Positions 1 through 10,510 of a stretch of 64,000 nt of DNA are shown here, in pieces; position 1 is the first letter of the stretch; every line of letters starts with the position of its first letter. The notes under the pieces were generated by a model. The model saw only the letters and a program-made list of their open reading frames with translations. It was not told where the DNA came from and did no database searches. The DNA comes from Pseudomonas viridiflava. Its GTDB lineage: Bacteria > Pseudomonadota > Gammaproteobacteria > Pseudomonadales > Pseudomonadaceae. A program made the translations under genes and the position numbers. The DNA is taken from assembly GCF_001642795.1 (NCBI RefSeq), contig NZ_LKEH01000019.1, positions 212,901-276,900 of the forward strand, read 5' to 3'.

Positions 1-375
<375 letters not shown>

Positions 376-413
376 TTATAGGCCGGAAAGAGGCGGCCAA
401 CCGTTATCGCTAA

Positions 414-512
414 CTAAGGTCGAGGCACTGCAATCAAGCCCGGCAGTCGTGCACTGACCAGGCTGAGGCACCGATGTTGGCGCAACAGAAATAGGGTTGG
501 AGAGGTTTTCAT
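414..512 (-). CDS. Possible 32-aa leader peptide upstream of leuA
   Basis: A short open frame on the leuA strand ends 56 nt before leuA. It reads MKTSPTLFLLRQHRCL, then further Leu, ending in PRP. It has seven Leu in 32 residues, including a Leu-Phe-Leu-Leu run encoded CTA TTT CTG TTG, where CTA is rare in Pseudomonas. That pattern fits a ribosome-mediated attenuator of a leucine gene. The start codon sits inside a 6-bp hairpin (GGTTGG/CCAACC). An 8-bp imperfect stem (AGCCTGG.../CCGGGCT) overlaps the 3' half, but no clear U-run follows. The ribosome-binding site is weak. This is inference from composition and position. Confidence 0.35.
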   Translation of the reverse strand: MKTSPTLFLLRQHRCLSLVSARLPGLIAVPRP

Positions 513-700
513 GAGACCAACCGTAACCATTGGGGTCAACGATGGCAAGCACTTGAAAATAATTGGGATAAATTCTTGTTATCTTTGATTTTTGGCTTTT
601 TTATCGCGCGCTGAGTGTGTTTTTATCTGAGTTATTGTTGCCGGACATTGAAGTGCGCAAGATGCCGTGTTGCGACAGTTCGGTCTTGTCCGGTCAGAAC

Positions 701-724
701 CATTCGCGAGCAAGCTCGCGAATG
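701..724. terminator. Perfect 11-bp inverted repeat between leuA and the xseA unit
   Basis: CATTCGCGAGC-AA-GCTCGCGAATG forms a perfect 11-bp stem with a 2-base spacer. It lies 26 nt beyond the stop of the M23 peptidase gene and 189 nt upstream of the putative leuA leader. It could be a terminator for the leftward xseA-peptidase unit or a single REP-type palindrome. There is no strong T-run. The rest of 513-749 shows no gene; about 550-620 is AT-rich, as expected for the leuA promoter region. Confidence 0.5.
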
Positions 725-749
725 ATTGCCTGAAGATCGGAGTAAGCCA

Positions 750-1574
750 TCAAGGCTGAAACGCACCGATGAAGATCGCCGGATCGACGCGGGCATCGTT
801 CAGGCTGACGTTCCAGTGCATGTGCGGACCTGTTGCGCGGCCGGTTGCGCCTACTTCGCCAACGACACCGCCACGCGGTACGAGATCACCCTGTTTCACG
901 CTGATCTTCGACATGTGGCAGAACATGCTGATGAAACCCTGACCGTGATCGACGAACACGGTATTGCCATTGAAGAAGTAATCGCCAATCAGGATGACCT
1001 TGCCAGCAGCCGGGGATTTGATCGGCGTGCCCGCAGGCACCGCGAAGTCCAGACCGGCGTGCGGGTTGCGTTCTTCGCCATTGAAGAAGCGTCGAACCCC
1101 GAACTTGCTCGACAGCGGGCCGTTGACCGGCTTGTCGAGAATCAGATTGCTCGGTGTGCCGGGACTGAAACTGCGGTAGGCGCGGATCTGTTCGGCCAGT
1201 TCGCCTTCGATGCGCTTGTTGTCCTCAGGGTTCGGATTGACCTGACGCTTGTTCTTCAGGGTGATGCGCTGCTCCGGGTATTTTTTGCTACCGACAGTGA
1301 AACTCAGCGAACGGCCGCCCGAGACGATCTGTTCTGTACCCGGTTTGACGGTCAGCGGAATGCCGACAATCGCCAGCCAGCGTGTGCCTTGTTCCTTGAC
1401 CACCAGCACCCGCTTGCCTTGATAGGTCGCGGTCGGTGCCTGTGCGCCAGTGCCCAGATCGATGACGGCGACGCCGCCGGGAACGGGCTTGTTCAGTGCG
1501 CGGGTAATGAAGCTGTCGGCGTGAGCGGGCAGGCACAGCAGCAGAGCGAACAGCGGGGCAATAAAACGTAGCAT
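750..1574 (-). CDS. M23 (LytM-type) metallopeptidase, secreted
   Basis: A likely peptidoglycan endopeptidase of the periplasm (274 aa). Residues 1-19 are a signal peptide (hydrophobic, ending CLPAHA). The C-terminal M23 domain has the zinc ligands in order: H172 and D176 in PHAGLDF, then H251/H253 in GPHMHW, with H220 in FCHMSK nearby. All catalytic positions look intact, so it is probably active rather than an activator-type LytM protein. It lies 7 nt downstream of xseA on the same strand and is probably cotranscribed. The exact cleavage specificity cannot be read from the sequence. Confidence 0.9.
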   Translation of the reverse strand: MLRFIAPLFALLLCLPAHADSFITRALNKPVPGGVAVIDLGTGAQAPTATYQGKRVLVVKEQGTRWLAIVGIPLTVKPGTEQIVSGGRSLSFTVGSKKYPEQRITLKNKRQVNPNPEDNKRIEGELAEQIRAYRSFSPGTPSNLILDKPVNGPLSSKFGVRRFFNGEERNPHAGLDFAVPAGTPIKSPAAGKVILIGDYFFNGNTVFVDHGQGFISMFCHMSKISVKQGDLVPRGGVVGEVGATGRATGPHMHWNVSLNDARVDPAIFIGAFQP

Positions 1575-1581
1575 CAGGCAG

Positions 1582-2961
1582 TCAGTCCAGAAGAGAAAGG
1601 GTCACGGGTGTCAGGTGATTGTCCTCGACCCGTACTTGCAGCTCGCCTTCACCCAGCTTGGCAGTCAGGCGTTGGCCGGGTCGGGTTTGTGCGGCCTTGC
1701 GGATCGCGTGACCGCGCTCATCGAGCAGAATGCTGTAACCGCGACCCAGCGTCGCGAGCGGGCTGACCACGTTCAGCGTCTGCATCTGGCTCTGCAGCTG
1801 CAGCTTGCGGGCTTTGATCTGTTCGCGGATGGCGCGGGGCAGGCGCTCGGCCAGCACGTCCAGACGCTGGCGCAGGAACGCCAGCGTGCGCCCCGGATGC
1901 TGGGCGGCGAGACGGCTTTCCATATGGGCCAGACGTACCTGACGCGTGTGCATGCTTTGCTCGAAGGCGCGGCGCATGCGCATATCCAAGTCATCGAGAC
2001 GCTGGGATTGCTGGCGCAGACGTTCGCCGGGATGACGAAGGCGTCGGGAAATCCCTTCAAGGCGCAGGCGTTCGCGCATCAGACGATCCTGCATGCGGCT
2101 GACGAGCCGGCGATGCAGGTTGTCCACGCGACGGTGCAGGTCGCTGGAATCGGGAGCCAGCAGCTCGGCTGCTGCGGACGGCGTCGGTGCACGTACGTCA
2201 GCCACGAAGTCACTGATCGACACGTCGGTCTCATGTCCGACTGCGCTGACGATCGGCGTTACGCAGGCGTCGATTGCGCGGGCCACGGCTTCTTCGTTGA
2301 AGCACCACAGGTCTTCCAGCGATCCGCCGCCACGGGCCAGAATCAGCGCGTCGAAGCCACGGGAATCAGCCAGCTTGATGGCACGGACGATCTGGTTGAT
2401 GGCTTCGCGGCCCTGAACGGCAGTCGGGATCAGAGTCAGTTCGACCCGCGGTGCCCGACGGCGAAACACGCTGATGATGTCGCGGATCACGGCGCCGGTC
2501 GGCGAACTGATGATGCCGATACGCTGCGGATGCAAGGGCAGGGCGACCTTGCGTTCGGCGCTGAACAGACCTTCATCGCTGAGCTTGGCTTTCAGCGCGT
2601 CGAACGCCAGACGCAACGCACCGTCACCGGCAGGCTCCACGGTGTCGAGTATCAACTGATAGTCGCCACGGCCTTCGAACAGCGACACCTTGCCGCGTAC
2701 CTTGACCTGCAGACCGTCCTTGAGCGCCTGGCGCACGCGCGCTGCACTCTGGCGAAACAGCGCGCAACGCACCTGCGCGCCCGAGTCCTTCAAGGTGAAG
2801 TACACATGGCCCGAGGCGGGGCGCGAGAGGTTGGAAATCTCGCCCTCGACCCAGATGCTGCTGAACACATCCTCCAGCAACACCCGCGCACGGCCGTTGA
2901 GCTGGCTGACAGTAAGGACTTCCCGGTCGAGGCCGAGTCTTGCGAAAGGGTCTTTGATCAT
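1582..2961 (-). CDS. xseA: Exodeoxyribonuclease VII large subunit
   Basis: Catalytic large subunit of exonuclease VII, which degrades single-stranded DNA to oligonucleotides with XseB (not in this window). The protein is 459 aa from the ATG at 2961 (MIKDPFARLG), matching the usual length; an upstream extension to 3015 is open but unlike the family. An N-terminal OB fold (VEGEISNLSRPASGHVYFTLKD) is followed by the catalytic region with GIISSPTGAVIRDI and LARGGGSLEDLWCFNEE, then a long Arg/Leu-rich coiled-coil region (about 270-400). First gene of a leftward pair with the M23 peptidase gene. Confidence 0.97.
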   Translation of the reverse strand: MIKDPFARLGLDREVLTVSQLNGRARVLLEDVFSSIWVEGEISNLSRPASGHVYFTLKDSGAQVRCALFRQSAARVRQALKDGLQVKVRGKVSLFEGRGDYQLILDTVEPAGDGALRLAFDALKAKLSDEGLFSAERKVALPLHPQRIGIISSPTGAVIRDIISVFRRRAPRVELTLIPTAVQGREAINQIVRAIKLADSRGFDALILARGGGSLEDLWCFNEEAVARAIDACVTPIVSAVGHETDVSISDFVADVRAPTPSAAAELLAPDSSDLHRRVDNLHRRLVSRMQDRLMRERLRLEGISRRLRHPGERLRQQSQRLDDLDMRMRRAFEQSMHTRQVRLAHMESRLAAQHPGRTLAFLRQRLDVLAERLPRAIREQIKARKLQLQSQMQTLNVVSPLATLGRGYSILLDERGHAIRKAAQTRPGQRLTAKLGEGELQVRVEDNHLTPVTLSLLD

Positions 2962-3017
2962 GTCGGGCATCATAAAGGCAATGCCGGTTGAGCGCACGAG
3001 GTCTGCGCCCCTCACGC

Positions 3018-3070
3018 TGATCGTTCCGCACGCTCTGCGTGGGAATGCCGCCCAGGACGCTCCGCGTCCG
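3018..3070. repeat. P. syringae-type dispersed intergenic repeat
   Basis: A unit beginning TGATCGTTCCGCACGCTCTG and ending GACGCTCCGCGTCC. It includes the small hairpin GACGC-TCC-GCGTC at 3056-3068. A close relative lies at 32218-32272 (GATCGTTCCCACGCTGCG ... GGACGCTCCGCGTCC). It lies in the divergent gap between xseA and the TauE-family gene. Recognised as a repeat from the second copy in the window. Confidence 0.7.
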
Positions 3071-3153
3071 ATCTTTCAGGCAATCCTGAGCGTGAAGGCA
3101 ACACGTCGGTGTCTTTGCTAAAGTCCCTCCAGTCCCTCCAGAAAGGAAGCATC

Positions 3154-3933
3154 GTGGGCGATATCGGGGTGTTCGCAGCATTCTCTCAACTGGGCTTCAC
3201 GCCGCTCGACTGGCTGATCATCGAGCTCAGCGTGGCCGCCGCTTATATCGTCTTCGGCATCGCCGGTTTTGGCACGGCACTGGTGGCAGGTCCCATCCTG
3301 ATTCACTTCATGCCGCTGTCACGCATTATTCCCCTGCTGGTCATGCTCGATTTCCTCGCCGCCTTCGGCAATCTGCTGCCATCCCGCCAGTCGGTAGTCA
3401 AATCCGAACTGCTGCGCCTGCTCCCTTGCATGGCAGTGGGTTGTACGCTGGGTGTGCTATTTCTGCTCAATCTGAAGTCCGATCTTCTGCTTCTATTAAT
3501 GGGCATCTTTGTCACGGCCTATGCGCTGTACAGTCTGGCAGTCAAGGTTCGGCCGACTCAGCTGGCCGCAGGCTGGGCCATTCCCATGGGCACCATCGGC
3601 GGGCTGTTCGGTGCGTTGTTTGGCAGCGGCGGCTTTTTATATTCGATCTACCTCAACAGCCGCCTGACGTCCAAAGAACAGGCGCGGGCCACGCAAAGTG
3701 CACTGATCAGCTGTAGCACCATCGTGCGCCTGAGCCTGTTTCTGATCGCGGGTGTCTACGCCGACATCCCGCTGCTGGTGCTCGGCGTCTGCCTGTTGCC
3801 CGCGATGCTGACGGGCTCCTGGGCGGGGAGGGTGCTGACCAAACGCTTGTCCCGCGAAACCTTCGTGCGTCTGGTGACGTGGTTGGTGCTGGTCAGCGGC
3901 ATCGGCCTCATTGGGCGCTATATCGCGGGCTGA
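3154..3933 (+). CDS. TauE/SafE-family membrane permease
   Basis: A 259-aa integral inner-membrane protein of the TauE/SafE (DUF81) family, thought to move small sulfur-containing or organic anions. It has eight or so hydrophobic segments. The family hallmarks are GIAGFGTALVAGP near the N-terminus and the repeat-related GGLFGALFGSGGFLYSIYL near residue 150. I chose the GTG at 3154 because GAAAGGA precedes it at 6 nt; the frame opens 15 codons earlier with no good ribosome-binding site. Substrate unknown. It appears monocistronic. Confidence 0.85.
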   Translation: MGDIGVFAAFSQLGFTPLDWLIIELSVAAAYIVFGIAGFGTALVAGPILIHFMPLSRIIPLLVMLDFLAAFGNLLPSRQSVVKSELLRLLPCMAVGCTLGVLFLLNLKSDLLLLLMGIFVTAYALYSLAVKVRPTQLAAGWAIPMGTIGGLFGALFGSGGFLYSIYLNSRLTSKEQARATQSALISCSTIVRLSLFLIAGVYADIPLLVLGVCLLPAMLTGSWAGRVLTKRLSRETFVRLVTWLVLVSGIGLIGRYIAG

Positions 3934-4009
3934 ATGCAGATATCACGCTTGACCTGAAACCATGGCCGATTAAGCTGCGGCCTCAATCCGTTTCAAGCGA
4001 CACACCGTC

Positions 4010-6123
<2,114 letters not shown>

Positions 6124-6228
6124 TCCGGATTGCATCGTGGTTCACGCCTCGATGCAGCCCAGCAAGTTTCATAGCCGGGGCTGTTGACGCAGCCCCGTGT
6201 CGTTTCTGTTTTTTGACGAGATTGAGTC

Positions 6229-7806
6229 ATGGCCCTCGACATTCACGCCCACCGTATCCTGATCCTCGACTTCGGTTCCCAGTACACCCAGCTGATCGCC
6301 CGCCGCGTGCGTGAAATCGGCGTGTACTGCGAACTGCATCCGTTCGACATGGACGACGAAGCGATTCGCGAATTCGCCCCGCGCGGCATCATCCTCGCCG
6401 GTGGCCCGGAATCCGTGCACGAAGCCAACAGCCCGCGCGCACCGCAGGCCGTGTTCGACCTCAACGTCCCGATCTTCGGCATCTGCTACGGCATGCAGAC
6501 CATGGCTGAACAGCTGGGCGGCCGCGTTGCCGGTTCCGACCTGCGCGAGTTCGGTTATGCCCGCGTTGACGTCGTCGGCAAGAGCCGCATTCTCGACGGC
6601 ATCGAAGACCACATCGACGCTGATGGCGTGTTCGGTCTCGACGTCTGGATGAGCCACGGCGACAAGGTCACCGAAATACCGGACGGCTTCCACGTCCTGG
6701 CCAGCACTCCGAGCTGCCCGATCGCCGGCATGGCCGACGACACTCGCGGCTACTACGGCGTGCAGTTCCACCCGGAAGTGACTCACACCAAGCAGGGCGG
6801 TCGCATCCTGTCGCGCTTCATCCTCGACATCTGCGGCTGCGAAGCCCTGTGGACGCCGTCGCACATCGCTGACGACGCCATCGCCACCATTCGCGCCCAG
6901 GTCGGCACCGACAACGTTCTGCTGGGCCTGTCCGGCGGTGTTGACTCCTCCGTGGTCGCAGCCCTGCTGCACAAGGCCATCGGCGACCAACTGACCTGCG
7001 TCTTCGTCGACAACGGTCTGCTGCGTCTGCACGAAGGCGAGCAGGTCATGGCCATGTTCGCCGAGAACATGGGCGTCAAGGTCATCCGCGCTAACGCCGA
7101 AGAGCAGTTCCTGAACAACCTGGAAGGCGAGAGCGATCCAGAGAAGAAGCGCAAGATCATCGGCCGTACCTTCATCGACGTGTTCGATGCCGAATCCTGC
7201 AAGCTGGACAACATCAAGTACCTGGCTCAGGGCACCATCTACCCGGACGTGATCGAGTCGGCTGGCGCGAAAAGCGGCAAGGCACACGTCATCAAGTCGC
7301 ACCACAACGTGGGCGGCCTTCCGGAAGAAATGAACCTCAAACTGGTCGAGCCCCTGCGCGAACTGTTCAAGGACGAAGTCCGCCGTCTGGGCCTCGAACT
7401 CGGCCTGCCGTACGACATGGTCTACCGTCACCCGTTCCCCGGCCCAGGCCTGGGCGTGCGCATCCTGGGTGAAGTGAAAAAGGAATACGCTGACCTGCTG
7501 CGTCGTGCCGACCACATCTTCATCGAAGAACTGCGCAAGGCCGACTGGTACCACAAAGTCAGCCAGGCCTTCGTCGTGTTCCAGCCCGTCAAATCGGTAG
7601 GCGTCGTCGGCGACGGCCGCCGCTACGCATGGGTCGTCGCACTGCGTGCCGTAGAAACCATCGACTTCATGACCGCACGCTGGGCACACCTGCCTTACGA
7701 GCTGCTGGAGACCGTGAGTGGCCGCATCATCAACGAGATCGAGGGTATTTCCCGCGTGACGTATGACGTGTCGAGCAAGCCGCCTGCGACGATTGAGTGG
7801 GAATGA
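6229..7806 (+). CDS. guaA: GMP synthase (glutamine-hydrolysing)
   Basis: Converts XMP to GMP using glutamine and ATP. The 525-aa protein has an N-terminal class-I glutamine amidotransferase domain with the nucleophile Cys in GICYGMQ and the HPE motif in [14 protein letters not shown]-loop ATP pyrophosphatase follows ([14 protein letters not shown]) and then the C-terminal dimerisation domain ending ATIEWE. The last codons form part of the 17-bp att core (7795-7811) used by the downstream element, and insertion has left the coding sequence intact. Cotranscription with guaB is likely. Confidence 0.98.
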   Translation: MALDIHAHRILILDFGSQYTQLIARRVREIGVYCELHPFDMDDEAIREFAPRGIILAGGPESVHEANSPRAPQAVFDLNVPIFGICYGMQTMAEQLGGRVAGSDLREFGYARVDVVGKSRILDGIEDHIDADGVFGLDVWMSHGDKVTEIPDGFHVLASTPSCPIAGMADDTRGYYGVQFHPEVTHTKQGGRILSRFILDICGCEALWTPSHIADDAIATIRAQVGTDNVLLGLSGGVDSSVVAALLHKAIGDQLTCVFVDNGLLRLHEGEQVMAMFAENMGVKVIRANAEEQFLNNLEGESDPEKKRKIIGRTFIDVFDAESCKLDNIKYLAQGTIYPDVIESAGAKSGKAHVIKSHHNVGGLPEEMNLKLVEPLRELFKDEVRRLGLELGLPYDMVYRHPFPGPGLGVRILGEVKKEYADLLRRADHIFIEELRKADWYHKVSQAFVVFQPVKSVGVVGDGRRYAWVVALRAVETIDFMTARWAHLPYELLETVSGRIINEIEGISRVTYDVSSKPPATIEWE

Positions 7807-7811
7807 TTGGA
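7795..7811. repeat. attL: left copy of the 17-bp integration core at the guaA 3' end
   Basis: GAGTGGGAATGATTGGA spans the last guaA codons and the stop. The identical 17-mer occurs at 21478-21494. Beyond the core, 7795-7953 and 21478-21636 align without gaps with about 23 mismatches in 159 columns (hand count). guaA is an established chromosomal target for integrating islands, and the integrase lies immediately inside this end. Confidence 0.85.
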
Positions 7812-7851
7812 CGTCCGGCATTGCCGGGCACCAATTAGCAATAAATGCCCT

Positions 7852-7884
7852 GAAGCCCGCTTAATTGCGGGCTTCTGGCTTTTT
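7852..7884 (+). terminator. Rho-independent terminator after guaA
   Basis: A 9-bp perfect stem GAAGCCCGC/GCGGGCTTC around a TTAATT loop, followed by TGGCTTTTTTGG. It would end guaBA transcription inside the island's left end, insulating the integrase gene. A near-identical structure (AGCCCGC/GCGGGCT) lies just past attR at 21537-21556. Confidence 0.8.
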
Positions 7885-7983
7885 TGGTCTGGCAAGCTCT
7901 GGCAACTTTGTGCATCGCCAAGCACCGTGTTTATGTGGCATGGTACGGGGCATTGACTGAGCCAAATGCCATGCTTGGTACTC

Positions 7984-8020
7984 GATACCATGTCTCCTTA
8001 GCAGGGAAAGACATGGTATC
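7984..8020. promoter_or_regulatory. 12-bp inverted repeat and CATGGTAT sites upstream of the integrase
   Basis: GATACCATGTCT (7984-7995) and AGACATGGTATC (8009-8020) are perfect inverted copies 13 bp apart. Related CATGGTA motifs occur at 7939 and 8082, and CATGGTAT recurs just inside attR at 21409 and outside it at 21739. This spread around both ends suggests integrase arm-type or excisionase sites, or an operator controlling the integrase. The remainder of 7885-8105 has no gene. Confidence 0.5.
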
Positions 8021-8105
8021 AAATCTCATGATTGGCTCGGTTTCATTGGGTTTTATCGTGATGCGTGAGTGCTTTTCTTAGCATGGTATTTTTTACAAGG
8101 AATTC

Positions 8106-9335
8106 GTGACTGCCATGCTGACCGATACCAAGCTGCGTAACCTCAAACCGAAAGAAAAACTCTACAAGGTGAACGATCGCGACGGGCTGTACGTGGCCGT
8201 CACCGTTGCTGGTTCTATCTCATTTCGCTACAACTACTCTATCAACGGCCGTCAGGAGACCATTACGTTTGGTCGCTATGGCGTGGGTGGCATCACACTT
8301 GCGGAAGCCAGAGAACGCTTGGGTGAGGCTAAAAAGATGGTTTCGGCGGGAAAGTCACCTGCCAAAGAGAAAGCCCGTGCCAAGGCACGCACCAAAGGGG
8401 CAGAGACGTTTGATGCGTGGGCTGAGAAATGGCTGCGTGGGTATCAGATGGCTGACTCTACCCGTGACATGCGCCGTTCTGTTTACGAGCGCGAGCTCAA
8501 GCCGCAATTCGGCAATCAGAAACTGGTGGAAATCAATCATGAGGACCTGCGAACGCTGACTGATGCAATCGTAGAGCGTGGAGCTCCAGCCACGGCCGTG
8601 CACTCCCGCGAGATTGTGATGCAGGTGTTCCGATGGGCGATTGAGCGTGGCCAGAAGGTAGAGAACCCGGCTGATCTGGTACGTCCTGCAAGCATCGCTA
8701 AATTCGAGCCACGTGACCGCGCTTTAGGGCCTGACGAAATTGCGTTGATGTACCAGTACCTGGACCGCATCGGCACCGCGTCCTCGGTAAGGGCGGCCGC
8801 TAAGCTGCTGTTGCTCACCATGGTGCGCAAAAGTGAGCTGACTAATGCCACCTGGAACGAGATCAATTTCAGCGAAGCCTTGTGGACTATTCCGAAAGAG
8901 CGGATGAAACGCCGCAACCCCCATTTGGTGTTCTTATCTCAGCAGGCGTTGGATTTTTTCATTGCTCTGAAGACGTTTGCCGGTGGTTCGGATTACGTTT
9001 TTCCCTCTCGGTACGATTCCGATTTGCCAATGAGCACCGCGACGATTAATCAGGTGCTGACGCTGACCTATCGGCTTGCGCAGAAAGAGGGGAAGCCGTT
9101 GAGCAAGTTCGGACCGCATGATTTGAGGCGGACAGCAAGCACGCTGCTGCATGAAGCGGGTTATAACTCAGACTGGATTGAGAAGTGCCTTGCGCACGAG
9201 CAGAAGGGCGTCCGGGCCGTCTATAACAAGGCTGAATACCGCGATCAGCGTCGGGCTATGTTGCAGGATTGGGCGGATATGATTGACGAGTGGACCCTTC
9301 ACCGGCCACGTCGAAGCAATGGCGGCCAAGAATAA
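8106..9335 (+). CDS. Tyrosine recombinase (P4-type integrase, guaA-specific)
   Basis: Site-specific recombinase that would integrate and excise the island at attL/attR. The 409 aa include an N-terminal DUF4102-like arm-binding domain (DTKLRNLKPKEKLYKV ... GLYVAV), a SAM-like core-binding domain (about 100-185) and the catalytic domain. R241 lies in MVRKSEL, H338 and R341 in HDLRRT, H364 in LAHEQ and the nucleophile Tyr in AVYNKAEY (Y373). All catalytic residues are present. GTG at 8106 follows AAGGA closely; an ATG at 8115 is an alternative start. Confidence 0.93.
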   Translation: MTAMLTDTKLRNLKPKEKLYKVNDRDGLYVAVTVAGSISFRYNYSINGRQETITFGRYGVGGITLAEARERLGEAKKMVSAGKSPAKEKARAKARTKGAETFDAWAEKWLRGYQMADSTRDMRRSVYERELKPQFGNQKLVEINHEDLRTLTDAIVERGAPATAVHSREIVMQVFRWAIERGQKVENPADLVRPASIAKFEPRDRALGPDEIALMYQYLDRIGTASSVRAAAKLLLLTMVRKSELTNATWNEINFSEALWTIPKERMKRRNPHLVFLSQQALDFFIALKTFAGGSDYVFPSRYDSDLPMSTATINQVLTLTYRLAQKEGKPLSKFGPHDLRRTASTLLHEAGYNSDWIEKCLAHEQKGVRAVYNKAEYRDQRRAMLQDWADMIDEWTLHRPRRSNGGQE

Positions 9336-9345
9336 AGTTAGAAAT

Positions 9346-10203
9346 TCAATCTGTCAGCTTTCGAGTTCGCCGTCTGATGGCCGCAGAGATTGCTTGGCGC
9401 GATACGCCAAGCTCCCGAGCGATTTCAGATTGGTTCGTAACGCCTCGGTTTAACAAATCATCCAGCGAGCTTGTTGGCGATTTGAGTGTTTGGAGTTGGA
9501 CGTAGGCCTTTTTCCTGACATCTGCCCATGTTTCTATATCCCACCTACGAAGCACGGCAGCTCCTTGTGCCCATATTTGGGCAATCAGTTCCTCATACTC
9601 GAGTGCAAACCTACGGTCGCGCTGATAGGCGCGGCGAGCTTCATCGCTACGCCGCGGATTATGAGCTTCGCAGTAGAGTTTGCTCGGTCTGGCTGCGCCT
9701 TCAGGCTGGCCCGGCAGGGTCGCAGGTCTCAGTAATTCGCCGTCTTCCGCCCAGGTAGAAACGAGCATTCGGCGCTCCACATGCTCGCGGAATGCAGCTA
9801 CCGAAAAGTCTCCGCGCAATTCCTGCATATCGCAGTATCTCAACAGCATCCGGGAGGGCCCATATTTGCCAAACTCCCCCCTCAATGCCTGTTCGTAACG
9901 AGCAACCAATATATCGGCTTTTTTCTGAGCCCTTGTACGAACAGATTCTGTTAAGGGCACCACTTTGACATTTTCGCGCTTTAAGCGCTTGAAGACCTTT
10001 GGCGCCGCCATGCTGATCGCATATTCGGTGGACCGCCAGCAAAGCTCGCAGAAGCACCAGTCGTAGTGGTTACTCAATTTCGACCGGATGCGATCAGACG
10101 ATGTGTCGCTCTCCCTAACCAGCAGTTGCAGAAGCGGGTCGTAGGTGCTCGACGGTTTTAAGTTTTTTCCCATCCTTAGATGATAGCCCCGATTGACAAC
10201 CAT
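9346..10203 (-). CDS. Island protein with Cys/His-rich N-terminus and C-terminal HTH
   Basis: A 285-aa protein of unknown family. The N-terminal part has a CFCELC cluster (about residues 50-55) and a later CEAHNPRRSDEARRAYQRDRR segment that may complete a zinc site. The middle is Arg/Glu-rich and helical. The C-terminus has a clear helix-turn-helix (NQSEIARELGVSRQAISAAIRRR). It faces the integrase gene tail to tail (10 nt apart) and is divergent from the AlpA-like gene. A DNA-binding regulator of the island is the simplest reading. An internal Met at 10173 is an alternative start. Confidence 0.7.
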   Translation of the reverse strand: MVVNRGYHLRMGKNLKPSSTYDPLLQLLVRESDTSSDRIRSKLSNHYDWCFCELCWRSTEYAISMAAPKVFKRLKRENVKVVPLTESVRTRAQKKADILVARYEQALRGEFGKYGPSRMLLRYCDMQELRGDFSVAAFREHVERRMLVSTWAEDGELLRPATLPGQPEGAARPSKLYCEAHNPRRSDEARRAYQRDRRFALEYEELIAQIWAQGAAVLRRWDIETWADVRKKAYVQLQTLKSPTSSLDDLLNRGVTNQSEIARELGVSRQAISAAIRRRTRKLTD

Positions 10204-10244
10204 ATTCTAACTTTTTTGCGCCCTAGTTCTGGCCCTCGAAGGCA

Positions 10245-10262
10245 TTGTCAAGCATCTGACAA
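10245..10262. promoter_or_regulatory. Possible operator in the divergent intergenic region
   Basis: TTGTCA-N6-TGACAA is a perfect 6-bp inverted repeat. It lies between the HTH gene (leftward, start 10203) and the AlpA-like gene (rightward, start 10283), about 20 bp before the latter. Position and symmetry suit a regulator site for one of the two flanking DNA-binding proteins. No binding evidence is available. Confidence 0.3.
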
Positions 10263-10282
10263 CTTCGAAGGAAAGCGACCCC

Positions 10283-10507
10283 GTGGAGACCAAACCAAAG
10301 AGCAAAACACTCATCAACCGTAAAAAATTGCATGCGATGATCCCGCTGGCTGAGCGCACGATTTACAACATGGAACAAAGGGGTGATTTCCCACGCCGTA
10401 TCGCTTTGACCAGCCGGAATGTTGCTTGGGATCTGGCTGAAGTCGAAGAATGGATTGATGCGTGCAAAGCTTCTGGCCCGGCTCCCAGACCTGGAATTGG
10501 AGCCTGA
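10283..10507 (+). CDS. AlpA-family small DNA-binding regulator
   Basis: A 74-aa winged-helix protein of the AlpA/excisionase-like class (KTLINRKKLHAMIPLAERTI, then NMEQRGDFPRRIAL and VAWDLAEVEEWIDA). In P4-type islands such proteins activate integrase or act as recombination directionality factors. The start is GTG at 10283, preceded by GAAGGAAAG. The primase-like gene begins 3 nt after its stop, so the two are probably one operon. Confidence 0.85.
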   Translation: METKPKSKTLINRKKLHAMIPLAERTIYNMEQRGDFPRRIALTSRNVAWDLAEVEEWIDACKASGPAPRPGIGA

Positions 10508-10510
10508 GTA

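Noticed and set aside
701..724. tRNA or small RNA gene
   Set aside because: Only a simple palindrome, without cloverleaf or conserved RNA features.
7695..7991. Minus-strand frame over the guaA end, and its twin at 21408-21902
   Set aside because: Both read through the att flank and terminator hairpins; they are shadows of the repeat.
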